Positions 1 to 9,899 of a DNA stretch of 64,000 nucleotides are shown piece by piece. This DNA is from Brachycybe producta. Taxonomy: Eukaryota > Arthropoda > Diplopoda > Playtdesmida > Andrognathidae. The stretch covers positions 8,521,890 to 8,585,889 of the forward strand of contig JAUPFP010000002.1 in NCBI GenBank assembly GCA_036925085.1. Direction: 5' to 3'. Position numbers and translations under genes: made by a program. Position 1 is the first letter of the stretch. Every line of letters starts with the position of its first letter. The notes below the pieces were generated by a model. It was given only the letters and a program-made list of their open reading frames with translations. It searched no databases and was not told the origin of the DNA.

Positions 1-190
1 GATGGCCGCCACTCTCCTGCATCGATTACACCCCCATGCAGAAGAGTGACTACAATCTATCTCCATCCAGCTCTCTCTACAGCTCGGATCTTCTCTGTGC
101 AGGTGTCATACTGCTCAGAGAAGAAACGAAAAGTAGAAAATGTCATCTAAAGGTTGGTAATAAAATATTGGTTGATGTCAAAAGCTCACA
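1..190 (+). repeat. 3' part of the 5' LTR (truncated by window)
   Basis: The 190 bases match 9580-9769 base for base and end in the same AGCTCACA. After this point the two copies diverge, which sets the LTR 3' boundary at 190. Identity of the two copies over this stretch suggests a fairly recent insertion. Confidence 0.85.
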
Positions 191-192
191 TT

Positions 193-208
193 TGGTGGAG
201 GTGCGGGG
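193..208 (+). other. Candidate primer binding site
   Basis: Two bases after the LTR end comes TGGTGGAGGTGCGGGG. It starts with TGG, as expected for pairing with a tRNA 3' CCA, and sits at the normal position. I cannot assign the tRNA from memory. The following TATAGCTCC resembles a tRNA 5' region, but there is no complete tRNA here. Confidence 0.45.
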
Positions 209-306
209 TATAGCTCCATCTGCCTTCTCCGACCTGTAAACAGAAGCCGTCCTTTGTCCTAAGTCTCGTGATTGTGCCTCACGAGGCTTCGTCCGTCCTT
301 TCTATG

Positions 307-660
307 TTGGAGCCACGTATGGAGACCCTCGATAGCGTCAAAGTCAACCGCGTGGCGCCTGTCTGTAAAACCGCGTATGGAGACCCTCGATCACGTCAAA
401 GTCAACCGCGCGGCGTCCTTTGTGTTGGAACCACGTGTGGAGACCCTCGATAGCGTCAAAGTCGACCACGTGGCGCCTTTGTAAAACCGCGTATGGAGGC
501 CCTCGATCACGTCAAAGCCAACCGCGCGGCGTCCTTTGTGTTGGAACCACGTATGGAGGCCCTCGATAGCGTCAAAGCCAACCGCGTGGCGCCTTTTTAT
601 GTTGGGACCATGTATGGAGGCCCTCGATCACGTCAAAGCCAACCGCATGGTACCGTTTTT
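307..660 (+). repeat. Tandem array of about 60-bp units in the retroelement leader
   Basis: The phrase AG(A/G)CCCTCGAT recurs at 323, 381, 441, 497, 557 and 618, giving six units of 56-61 bp. Units alternate between two subtypes (GATAGCGTCAAAG and GATCACGTCAAAG, with GCGTGGCGCC or GCGCGGCGTCC tails), a pairwise higher-order pattern. It contains short open frames that merely follow the repeat; no real coding is inferred. Confidence 0.85.
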
Positions 661-2628
661 GTGGAATCGCGAAAGAGACTTGTGGCTACACACACCACGT
701 GTCGACCGCGCGATTCTGTGTCCTGTCCTTAGAGACACGTGGGAACGAACTTTTGTCTGCTGACCGCTTAGCACTCGGAAAGTGGACAACCGTTTGGACA
801 CACGTGTTTCCGTCCGTGTTTTTGTATTTCATGTTTCCATTACAATCACCCACTGTCACCTTCACTCTTCTTTAATTTTCAAAGTGAAACCCACACCACG
901 TGGGCAACACTTTAAACAAATTCTTCTTACTCTCCGAGAGGAGTTTGCAGTCTCATTATGAGATGAGCAAACAAATCTCATCTACTAATCTATTCATCTA
1001 TTAATAGGCTTTTAAAGGACGTGTGTGTCTTTTAAAATGTCCTATTATCTTCACTCTTCATCTTTAATTTTCAAGCAAGATTCTCCCTAGCTCTATTTCA
1101 TTGTTAGGGGGCTTACAAGCTTAAAACACACTTTTTCTAGCCACGTGGGACTTTCTTGTCCCCCCTTTTCTTTGTTCTTTGTTTTTACACTTGTGTTTCC
1201 CTTGGGACCCTCTATGTCCCAAGTCATGTTCTTCAATTTCTTCATCATCATCACCTCAATGCATCATCACATGAACTTTCTCCATTGGACAACACTGAAG
1301 CCCGGCCGCCATCTTGGATCGACCGGACACTCTTCAAAAAGCGCCAACGGAGCGGTTTTTCGCTCCATGTGACTCATTGTTGTACCTTCTCTCATCTTTT
1401 TGTGTTCTCTTCTCTTCTCTTCTCTTCCAGAGGGTTGCACTCACGCGCCCCCTGGCGGAGTTCCTCTTGTTAGAGAAAACTTCTCTTTTTCTTTGAATTT
1501 TCTCTCTTTTTGTGTCTTTCTCCTGGCCACCATAAAAACGTGCCCCGGAGGAACTTTTCAATCATCAATTTTTGGACATTGCAATAAACTGAACCGGAAG
1601 TGGCCACCTCAGCGCCACCTACGGACTTCTTCCTTCTACTCAACATAGTCCCTCACTGGGCACTGACTCTGTCTTTTCATCCAGAGCCATCCAGCAGTGA
1701 GGACTCAAAATTTCTCCAGTCTGAACATTTCTTCTGGTTCACCAAGTATTTATCTTGTTGAACACACTTCAATTTCTACACTGTTTTACTGTTTTAACAA
1801 AACTAAATTGAAACTTTTGATGTGCGGGCACCGCACCTAAGTTTTAAACTTTCAAAGTAAAACAGCTTTCTTTTCTTGCTTCTTTGGAGAGTTCAGCCAT
1901 CTTGAACTTCTCCTTTGTTTGTGCATTTAAAAAGTTCAGCCATCTTGAACTTTTTGTTCTTTGTGTGTTCTTCACACACACACTCTTCATTCTTGTTTCT
2001 AAGTAAAACTAAAAGTGCGGGCACCGCGCTCTAGCTTTACTCTTCGTATTGCTTTCCTCTTCTTCAGGCAACTGCAATACACTTCCATTTCTAATTCACT
2101 TTCCACAGTGCAATCTTGATTGGGTGGTGTACCACGCTCGAGGTTGTATTGTACATCTGCTGTTTCTTTATTGAGGTTTTTGGAATTCTCGTAACCTCCA
2201 CGTGGTCGCCAAATACCACGTGTCGAGAGAGATCCTTCCAAAATCTGACGCTCAATAAAGAACTCACGACGCTACACCAGTTGGGAACCAAAACTCATCA
2301 CACGCCCAACTGAGAACACGATCAACACGATACAACCATCACCACACTAACGGAGTGAACGGCCACTTCGTTATACACGTCACAAGCTTAGGTAATCTAT
2401 CGTTACTCAGTGTATAAGAGTACGATAGTGTCGGTTGCCGACAAGCACTAAGTTACCGACGCACAGTGACGACACCGACCTACAAACTGAACGAGTCCCA
2501 TCATACTGGAACCGAAAAGTATAGCTCAGAGTGTACTCGAGAACCCTCGGAGCTGCACACAACGACTTGGACTTCGCCGGACTCGTTCATCACCGCACAT
2601 TCACATTACACAAGCCACTTCATTAATC
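661..2628 (+). other. Retroelement 5' leader, non-coding
   Basis: No convincing coding frame. It holds many CACGTG palindromes (for example 696, 736, 801, 897, 1142, 2199, 2217), a YY1/Pho-like GCCGCCATCTTGG at about 1306-1318, and two copies of GTTCAGCCATCTTGAAC at about 1891 and 1934. The phrase GTGCGGGCACCGC also occurs twice (about 1822 and 2015). Such a long leader may carry packaging or translation signals; that is inference. Confidence 0.5.
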
Positions 2629-5010
2629 ATGGCTACCTCACACGACAATACGGGGTCCCTGTCTGATCACCAGGGTTCGCACGAAGATCTGTTGGAAGTA
2701 CCCGTGACTACTGATGTGACACCACCGCCGCGGCCGACTGGGGCCGAGTTTGACCACCTGTCACAACAAGTGGCTGCACTCTCGACTCGTATGTCTCAGT
2801 TCATAGACGACCGATTCACGCCGAATCGACCGACTACACCACGGCGGACAACACGCACACACCGACTTCGCGACGATGACTCGGACGCCTCTTCAGCCCC
2901 CTATGTTGGCTACAGAGAGCGTCACGATCGTTACGAAAGACATTACACACCGCACACACGTCATCTACCGCGTAACCCTGACTGGCAACAACAAGGGCAG
3001 TCAGATGATCCGCGTCACAGAGATGAGCGTGCGGAAATACCGATCACGACACGTGCTGATTCTCCTCACTCGCTTGTCCGGGTTGCACGTAGCGGTCGCC
3101 GCTCGACACCCCCGGAGCAACAGCCTAGCCAAGGAGCGACACAAGGCACTTCAGTTTACGCGCCACGTTTTCCACCTCAAGGGGTAGGTCTGATGCCGGC
3201 TGGAATGTCAAACGTCCAGGATGGCATCTATCGACCAACCCCCAGAGAACCCTCCGTGGAAGAATTCAATAAGAAATACAGCGGTCGCCACCCAGCCGAC
3301 TCAATCCAAAAATTCAACGGATTGACAGGTTTCCGTCCCTTCCTGGAAGAATTCGAGGAAGTGGCACACCTGTACGGTTGGAAAGACCACCACAAGGAGG
3401 AATACATCACGGGGTGTTTCACTGGGGCCGCCCGCACGTGGCTGAGTAAACTGAGGTATGAGCTTCAGGACATTCCTTGGCCAGCACTGAGAGTACAGAT
3501 GGTAGATACGTTCGGGAAGCCGAACGAACTGGCCATCTTGGAGAAGAAGTATACAGAGATGCTCCAGAAGGAAGGTGAGAGTACACAAGCTTTCATCTGG
3601 GAGTTTATGATACTCGGCGACCGAGTTTACCCGCAACTTGACGATCAGCTGCGTATAAGCCAGTTGCGCCGCGCTCTACATCCCACCATACAGAACGCCG
3701 CGCACCACGCATCTACGACGTCGTTCAAGGACTTCGCAAACGCCGTCCTCAATATGGAGGTGGTCTTGCTGTCCTTGGATAAATGGCCGACGGAACCAAA
3801 ACCCGCCGCTGATTCACAGTCGGGTAAAGGAGCATCGAAGACCGACCAGGAGCCGGCGGCAGCCGCCAGCCCTAAAGACAAAACACACCGGTCTAGGCAT
3901 GATAAAAAGCCTAGTCAGACTGCTGCCACCAATTCAAACCGACACTCTGCAGCGGACACCCAACCAGAGACCACTCGCACGTTCGACAAGAGTAAGTCGA
4001 CGTGTTATAATTGTGGCAAATTGGGGCATTTCGTCCGTGAGTGTCGGCAACCAAAGAAGAAGGTTGCAATCAAGCAGTTTGGAGAGCCGGTTACCGACTA
4101 TGACATCAAAGGAGAGGTGCCTGAAACGGATATCATCACCGAAGACGGCGTTGAGTTTGCTCTAATAAGAGTGGCGGGACAAATCCGCCGGATTCCTCTT
4201 CCAGCAGCAGACTCAGCCGCCGGAGCGCCTACTCCTGATAAACCCGACAACGACAGTTCTGACGACTCTGAGGATATACCAGTCAAGGTGCTCGACCGGG
4301 CTCCTGCACATAAATGGACCCCGGACGATCTAATCGTTTGGCAGGACACGCTCGACGTCCTTAAACAATCCGTCAAGGAGATTGGGTGCCGTGAAAATAA
4401 AACAATAGCCATCATGGCTCCCGGAACCCAATCGCCGACGAAGGGCCACTCCTGCTGCCGAAGACTAATGACAACGGTGTATGAGCAGCTGGTAAGCAGC
4501 TGTTCACCTCAAGAAGTCGGAGACTATGATGCCAGCGACAAGAACCCGCGCATCGCCGTCACGATCAACGGAAAGAGTATACGGATGCTCGCGGACACCG
4601 GAGCTACGGGCAGCGTTATCACCATTGAACTCGCGCAGGAACACAAGTTCGAAATCGAGCCTGTGTTAATCCCACCCAACATTCAGGGTGTGGGAGGCCA
4701 AAGGATCACCGTGGTGGGGCGACTCGCCGCGACGGTCCAGCTAGGCCCCCACGCTGTGCGAGGGCACTTACTAGTGATTACCGGCCGGCACGAAGCCATC
4801 TTAGGCCGAGATCTAGGCCGGGCTCTGCACTTAGCTGTGTCCATGACAACAAACAAAGTATACGTGGAGGACGATCTCTTCGAATCCACACTCCGACAAA
4901 AATGCATTGAAGCACACATCGGATGGGCTCTGGGAGAAACTTCCGTAGAGGCCCCTGGCAAATCTGCCAGCACCTCTAAGGAAAACCTCGAAACTCCACC
5001 CCGTAAGTGA
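2629..5010 (+). CDS. gag-pro: Retroelement Gag-protease polyprotein
   Basis: The 793-residue frame opens at ATG 2629 and stops at 5010. Residues 1-220 are polar and disordered. Residues about 229-385 resemble the retrotransposon Gag capsid domain (a helical region starting near FNGLTGF and containing ARTWLSKL). A CCHC zinc knuckle, CYNCGKLGHFVREC, lies at residues 459-472 and would bind RNA. A retropepsin-like domain spans about 640-735, with the catalytic DTGA at 656-659 and a distal ILGRD motif at 724-728. The ORF ends soon after the protease with no readthrough into a polymerase. Proteins of this type form the particle and cut the polyprotein. The domains look intact with no internal stop, which favours a recently functional copy. 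GC content is high relative to the flanks. Confidence 0.9.
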   Translation: MATSHDNTGSLSDHQGSHEDLLEVPVTTDVTPPPRPTGAEFDHLSQQVAALSTRMSQFIDDRFTPNRPTTPRRTTRTHRLRDDDSDASSAPYVGYRERHDRYERHYTPHTRHLPRNPDWQQQGQSDDPRHRDERAEIPITTRADSPHSLVRVARSGRRSTPPEQQPSQGATQGTSVYAPRFPPQGVGLMPAGMSNVQDGIYRPTPREPSVEEFNKKYSGRHPADSIQKFNGLTGFRPFLEEFEEVAHLYGWKDHHKEEYITGCFTGAARTWLSKLRYELQDIPWPALRVQMVDTFGKPNELAILEKKYTEMLQKEGESTQAFIWEFMILGDRVYPQLDDQLRISQLRRALHPTIQNAAHHASTTSFKDFANAVLNMEVVLLSLDKWPTEPKPAADSQSGKGASKTDQEPAAAASPKDKTHRSRHDKKPSQTAATNSNRHSAADTQPETTRTFDKSKSTCYNCGKLGHFVRECRQPKKKVAIKQFGEPVTDYDIKGEVPETDIITEDGVEFALIRVAGQIRRIPLPAADSAAGAPTPDKPDNDSSDDSEDIPVKVLDRAPAHKWTPDDLIVWQDTLDVLKQSVKEIGCRENKTIAIMAPGTQSPTKGHSCCRRLMTTVYEQLVSSCSPQEVGDYDASDKNPRIAVTINGKSIRMLADTGATGSVITIELAQEHKFEIEPVLIPPNIQGVGGQRITVVGRLAATVQLGPHAVRGHLLVITGRHEAILGRDLGRALHLAVSMTTNKVYVEDDLFESTLRQKCIEAHIGWALGETSVEAPGKSASTSKENLETPPRK

Positions 5011-6500
5011 CGACGAAAGCAACGGCCACCCACGCTGTCAAGAAACCAAACGCGACGAAAATAAAACAATAATTCACCAGTGTTTATTTCATGACTATGG
5101 AAATAAACACCAGCAACCATCAAATATCAACAATAGAAGAGCGGGAGGAATTTGAGAATTGTTGTGTTAAGAAACAACTGAGGACAGTTGTCAAGAGGTG
5201 GGGGAGGGGATAAAAGGAACCCCCCAACGAATAAACAACCCCACAGCATCAACAACCCCTCTAAACACTCTCAAATAACTCCCAAAACTCTACAAAATTC
5301 ACACAACTTTAATTTTTGAAACACTTCTAAACTTTTCAACATGGCCGCCAATATTTACATATTGGCAACCATTTCAAACATGCAATAAACTACACCGGAA
5401 CCACGTGGCCTTCACAAACAACTGTCAACCACGTGGTACACCTGGGAAAAACGCCGAAGGCTAGTCAAGGACGTTCAGAAGAAAAATCAAGAGCCATAAA
5501 AGGGTCAGCAAAAGAAAAACACCGTGCTCCCCTTTATTATGGACGAACGTCATTGACCATGCTGTTGACAGTAGAAGGATAGAAACTTCAAAGAGACAAT
5601 TGCTCTGGGGGCCAGACCAATGCACTGGGACTTCAAAGAAAAAAAAAAAACAACAAAAACTGCTGGCCATAAACAAATAAAAAAGGAAGAAAATCAGTTT
5701 TGAAGATTTTGTGAGAGCGGACACCTTCAATTAAAAAATAAAATTGAAGAACCTGTCACCCTCTCAATTAAGATCGAATTGTGGGACACCAACTCCTGCC
5801 CCACTCCCCCCTAAAAATAATAACAAACAGCAAGGTACATTAGTAACCTTGCTGACCTATTCTTTCCAAAAAAAGGCATTAAGGAAAAGAAGGGGAGAAA
5901 GTTAATGGGCAACTTCACACCTCGGTGTGAAATAAAATAACGGCCCTTCCCCCTCGAGATTCCTTAGTCCTTTTGTTTATCTAAAAATAATAAACAGGAC
6001 CGACTCTGATAAGAATTAGATCAACACCTCTCACATCTAATATCGGTGGGACAACCCCCACCCCCAATAAATAAAGTCGTGAAGAAACCAATTAGAGTAA
6101 GGTGTCTTATTCTAAAAGGGGCCGGCCCTTCTAACTTTTAAAATTAAATAAGAAAGTGACCAAACTTGGTCAATTACCACTCGATTTGCTCTCTTCAAAG
6201 AAGCACTCGTTTTTGTTCATCTCTTTATGCTCGATCTTCTTCAATCATCAAATCTTCAATCTACTTCTGTGCCAAGTTCCAAATTTTAATTTCGAACTTC
6301 TTCAGTTTTGTTGTCAATCCAAAGCTTGAGTACCACCTTCAAGCCTTTGAACTCACGTGCAGTGCATCAGGCCTTCAGAACTCTTTGGACCTCTTGAAAT
6401 AATAACAGAGTGATCGGGGACCGATTTCTGTTATTATTTGGAAGTAACCACCAGCAGCGGGACTTTTGAAAAAGTAAGAACTTTCTAACTCTTAAGAAAT
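5011..6500 (+). other. Retroelement spacer where pol would be expected; non-coding
   Basis: These 1.5 kb have no long frame and no polymerase motif. The stretch is A-rich on the + strand, has several AATAAA hexamers soon after the gag stop (about 5060 and 5102), two CACGTG sites (5402, 5430) and another ATGGCCGCC motif near 5341. It could hold the 3' end of a gag mRNA and a promoter or splice acceptor for the second ORF; none of this is proved by the sequence. Confidence 0.5.
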
Positions 6501-8678
6501 ATGCCAGGTAGAGGCTCATGGAGAGGAGGCAGAATGATGTCTGCCTCTTCTAGTGAAGATGAGACGGAGAGTGGAACGGCGGGGACCGCTGAACCCCTCT
6601 CTCAATCTACCTGCCAGCTACAAAGGGCGGGCGCCGCCAGTGCGCCAATAACAAGAAGAGAGTCGCCAAACACAATAGATAGGCGCCGCACCTCCTCCGA
6701 ACCGGAGAATTTTCACCGGCGTGGGGAGAAGCGCCTAAAAGCAAGCTTCAAGCGACCTGCCAATGTCGGGCGCGAAGGGAAGCCTGCTGCTCCAAGCAGC
6801 ATCGTCCCCTTCGACGTCACGACATCAAAACACTACTGGGAGGAGCGGGAAGACCGCATCGATATTAATACAATGGCATGGGGGGTTAACCAGGCGTTCC
6901 GCGATAGCATCGCGCCTGGTCAACCCATTCCGGGTGGAGCTGAAGCAAGAGGGAAGCGTGGGGGAGGTGGATCTGTGCCCTCCCCCCTCGAAGACCTCCA
7001 CTTGGAGATGCAGAGGGAGGCTGCCCTTCGCCAGGCAGCCAGAGATAAAAAGGAAGGGGAGGACAATCTGGCGTACCTCCGTGCGGTTTGCGCCCGCCTT
7101 GTCGAGCTGGGCTTACCGTGTACGGCGCAACTCCCGAAGGAGGAGCTCCTGCGAATCGAGGCCCGACTCCAAGAAGCCGCCCCAGTTACGTCATCGGCCA
7201 CGTCATCGCCTCCATCCTCAAACTCGCCAGCAACCCTGACAACTGGCCTCTCCACATCTCCTTCTCCACCCATAACGCCACCAGAGCCTTTCCAACACTG
7301 CTCACCGGTGCCGTCAATCACTCCGCCGCCTCCTCCTCATACACCATTATCGTCACCACCAACCTCCCGATGTGCCACGCCTCCACGCAGCGAGGCCGCC
7401 ACACCAACTCCGACTCCGAAGCTACCTTCCATAGTGGTGGTTCCCCAACCTGTTCGTGTTCAGGTTCCCACTGGGGCTCGCCCCAAGGAGCCTCAACAGT
7501 CCTACAGGGGCCACCACTCTTCTCGAGACTCTCTTCAACGGCCACAACCACGTCGCTCTTCGCCACGTGGTTCCCATCTTTCGCCCCGACGCCGACCCGA
7601 CGGAAGAAGTCAGCAGGAACAACGTGGTTCCTCTGGACGCGGCCCTCTGCCGCGTAATAACTTCGACCCAAGGGTCAGGCAAGACCTACAGGATCACCGA
7701 GTCCAACTGGACCGCGACCATCGCTATGAAACTCGGGGCCCTCCTACTTGGGTCCCGCGTCGCTCTCCTCCTCCGCCACCTCCGGGCCGCCCTTCTGGAC
7801 AACCTACGCCTACACCTTTGATGCCGCCACCTTCCGCAGAGCGTGCCGCGTTCTTGAAAAAACAGAAGGCCATCACAAACCTTCTGCAAGACGTCATGCG
7901 ACAGGGAGGTGACCCCATGGAAGCACTGGGCCGTGCACCAGGAAGTGCCAAGCCACTGGAGGCGCTGAGCAGGAAGTCGGCATCGAAGCGACTACGTCAG
8001 CGGGCCCGCGATATGGCCCGGTCCGCCTTGCGCCATGCCAGGCCTATCACGGGCGCATCAGTTTCTTTGGAACCTGCGGCTCCAACACCAGCCCGACCAG
8101 CCGCACCGCCCACTGTACCCCATGCCGGGGCTACTCTGGGGCGGTTACCGCTGGATCATCCGTTCCGTGCAGCCACCTCCGGCGAGAGATTGCTCAACAA
8201 TCGGTGGGTCACTTGGCAGCGCGAAGTGCGCTCGGCCAACACCCTTTACATAGGACACTTCTCTTTGGAGGAAGGGTTTCCCCGTCTGGACCTCCCTCCC
8301 CGGGAGCGATATGTCGTGGGACTCTCCCGCCTAACAAGTGTCCTCATCACCATCGTCTTCCCAAGAAGACGGATTGTTGAAACCACCAGTTTCGCCGGAG
8401 ATGCCATCGATGAAGCCACGGAAGCCCTTTTGGGAGCTTTCGTCAACTCCGTCTTTAGACTGCCAGCTGGACAGACGTTCCGTACCAGCCGTCACTACAT
8501 TCCGGAACCGGATCCTCGTTACCGAATCGCCGTCTTATGGGACGCCGCTTGGGCTACACTGTACAACAAGCGGTCCTCCCGCAAGATTATCGGGGACCGG
8601 GACATCTTCAATATCTTCCACCGGGATCTACCTGACGACCAGGGACAATGGCTGTCTGCCGCATCCAGCTACCGATGA
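6501..8678 (+). CDS. Unrecognised 725-residue retroelement ORF2 protein
   Basis: A clean 2.18-kb frame starting MPGRGSWRGGRMM. I do not recognise the family. Residues 1-160 are polar, with Arg/Gly and Ser runs. Residues about 163-226 are charged and likely helical (from LEDLHLEMQ). Residues about 227-445 are very rich in Pro, Ser and Thr, with poly-Pro runs. Residues about 447-530 are basic and helical (from ERAAFLKKQ). About 540-725 looks like a folded domain with regular hydrophobic spacing, for example RYVVGLSRLTSVLITIVFP and the end IFNIFHRDLPDDQGQW. There are no reverse transcriptase, integrase, envelope membrane or zinc-knuckle motifs. Its place downstream of gag-pro, where pol or env normally sits, suggests a structural, nucleic-acid-binding or captured accessory protein. 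Other frames are open across the Pro-rich part only because it is GC-rich. Expression is unproved. Confidence 0.7.
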   Translation: MPGRGSWRGGRMMSASSSEDETESGTAGTAEPLSQSTCQLQRAGAASAPITRRESPNTIDRRRTSSEPENFHRRGEKRLKASFKRPANVGREGKPAAPSSIVPFDVTTSKHYWEEREDRIDINTMAWGVNQAFRDSIAPGQPIPGGAEARGKRGGGGSVPSPLEDLHLEMQREAALRQAARDKKEGEDNLAYLRAVCARLVELGLPCTAQLPKEELLRIEARLQEAAPVTSSATSSPPSSNSPATLTTGLSTSPSPPITPPEPFQHCSPVPSITPPPPPHTPLSSPPTSRCATPPRSEAATPTPTPKLPSIVVVPQPVRVQVPTGARPKEPQQSYRGHHSSRDSLQRPQPRRSSPRGSHLSPRRRPDGRSQQEQRGSSGRGPLPRNNFDPRVRQDLQDHRVQLDRDHRYETRGPPTWVPRRSPPPPPPGRPSGQPTPTPLMPPPSAERAAFLKKQKAITNLLQDVMRQGGDPMEALGRAPGSAKPLEALSRKSASKRLRQRARDMARSALRHARPITGASVSLEPAAPTPARPAAPPTVPHAGATLGRLPLDHPFRAATSGERLLNNRWVTWQREVRSANTLYIGHFSLEEGFPRLDLPPRERYVVGLSRLTSVLITIVFPRRRIVETTSFAGDAIDEATEALLGAFVNSVFRLPAGQTFRTSRHYIPEPDPRYRIAVLWDAAWATLYNKRSSRKIIGDRDIFNIFHRDLPDDQGQWLSAASSYR

Positions 8679-8761
8679 GGCCAGGTCCGGCGGGATTACC
8701 CCCCCGTACGGTTCATGGACCCAGGATCCTCCCCACCCTCCGCAGCAGGGATAGCTGCGCG

Positions 8762-8800
8762 CCACATGTACTCATGTGGTTGCCACCCATCCGGGTGGCA
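8762..8800 (+). other. Two adjacent perfect stem-loops after ORF2
   Basis: CCACATG-TACT-CATGTGG (8762-8779) is followed one base later by TGCCACCC-ATCC-GGGTGGCA (8781-8800). Both have perfect stems of 7 and 8 bp with 4-base loops. The site lies in the 3' untranslated part of the element RNA. A role in RNA export, packaging or stability is only an inference. Confidence 0.7.
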
Positions 8801-9067
8801 TTATCGAAAAATTTATAAAAAAATAAAATACGTTGCAACTGTTCTTTTCTTTTTAGATTTCAATAGCGGCTCGCCACTCAGCGAGCATTAATTATCTTTG
8901 TTTTATGTTTTCAGCCTTTTCCAATTTTTAAGGGCGCTGACACTTCGGTGCCAGTGCCTTTCCATAACCACCTCTGTACACGGTAAGTCCTCAGCCACCC
9001 ATGTCTCCCCGCTGCGTAACTTGAAAACCTTCCACCCTTGGCTGGAGTACGAGGACGTACTCCAAGC

Positions 9068-9081
9068 AAAGTTGGAGGGTA
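9068..9081 (+). other. Candidate polypurine tract
   Basis: AAAGTTGGAGGGTA directly precedes the TGTAACACC that opens the right LTR. The position fits second-strand priming, although two T bases interrupt the purines. Confidence 0.5.
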
Positions 9082-9769
9082 TGTAACACCCTGTAAATCG
9101 TGATCCCGCCAAAACCATAGCCTGGGGGGTAAACAACTCTCAACCGTCCCTCCCTCCTCTCTGACTCACCTTTCTGACTCATGCCCAAGTGGCGGATTGA
9201 TACATAAAGGACCATGGTCACTTGGACCTGGTTACACCTCGCAGGTGTACACAGGTCCAAGGTATAAAAGGACCATGTTCCTCTTTGTTCCTCAGTTCTT
9301 TCCTTTGCCTGTTTTTGCGATACATTCCAAATCATGGGCCTGAGGATTTCCAGTTAGTATTTTACTATTCACCCTTGTATCTGTACTTCTTACAAGGAAT
9401 GAATAAAAGTGTTGTAATAAGAAGTAGCGTTGTCTCTATGTCTTTATGCTAATAACTTCTCTTCAGAGGCCGGAGGTTTCATAGGGCAGGAGCTATACGA
9501 TTCTCAGCAGCTACAACATCTTCTCTGGTCGGAATACCGATGGAGAAGATGTATATCAGCATCAACCGGAAGAGAGAGAGATGGCCGCCACTCTCCTGCA
9601 TCGATTACACCCCCATGCAGAAGAGTGACTACAATCTATCTCCATCCAGCTCTCTCTACAGCTCGGATCTTCTCTGTGCAGGTGTCATACTGCTCAGAGA
9701 AGAAACGAAAAGTAGAAAATGTCATCTAAAGGTTGGTAATAAAATATTGGTTGATGTCAAAAGCTCACA
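9082..9769 (+). repeat. 3' LTR of the gag-pro retroelement (688 bp)
   Basis: It begins TGTAACACCC and ends CTCACA, the usual TG...CA form. A TATAAAAG box is at 9263-9270 and an AATAAA polyadenylation hexamer at 9402-9407, in the order expected for U3-R-U5. The last 190 bases equal the left LTR fragment. The 5' boundary is inferred from the TGTAACACC start after a purine tract, because the left copy does not reach it. Confidence 0.75.
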
Positions 9770-9899
9770 TTGGCGTACATCGAAGAATTCGAATGTGGAT
9801 GGATATTCAATTGCAAACTTAGTGCAAAACAGTATCAGCAGCGATCAGCCTTTCCTTGCTTTCTAACTTAGGCCGAAGGACCAATTGTAAAGTAACAAT

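Larger units (their letters stand above)
1..9769 (+). mobile_element. Non-autonomous LTR retroelement with gag-protease and an unknown second ORF (5' end outside window)
   Basis: Bases 1-190 recur exactly at 9580-9769, so the stretch is bounded by long terminal repeats, the left one truncated by the window edge. The interior (191-9081) holds a 2.4-kb leader, a gag-protease ORF, a 1.5-kb spacer and a second ORF. Retroelement hallmarks are a CCHC zinc knuckle, a DTGA aspartic protease site, a purine-rich tract before the right LTR and a TG...CA LTR. No reverse transcriptase, RNase H or integrase motif is found in the long frames, so mobility would need enzymes in trans. The element is clearly more GC-rich than the flanks. 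The gag type points to the Ty3 (Metaviridae-like) side; this is inference. Target duplication cannot be checked because the left end is missing. Confidence 0.85.

Noticed and set aside
36..239. Small protein in the LTR
   Set aside because: It runs across the LTR end into the primer site, and the same frame changes its end in the right LTR copy.
203..240. tRNA gene start (GGGGTATAGCTC)
   Set aside because: No anticodon arm, T arm or acceptor pairing follows; it is chance or primer-site context.
7088..7657. 189-codon frame overlapping ORF2
   Set aside because: It follows the Pro-rich, GC-rich part of ORF2 in another frame. Composition explains its openness and no domain is seen.
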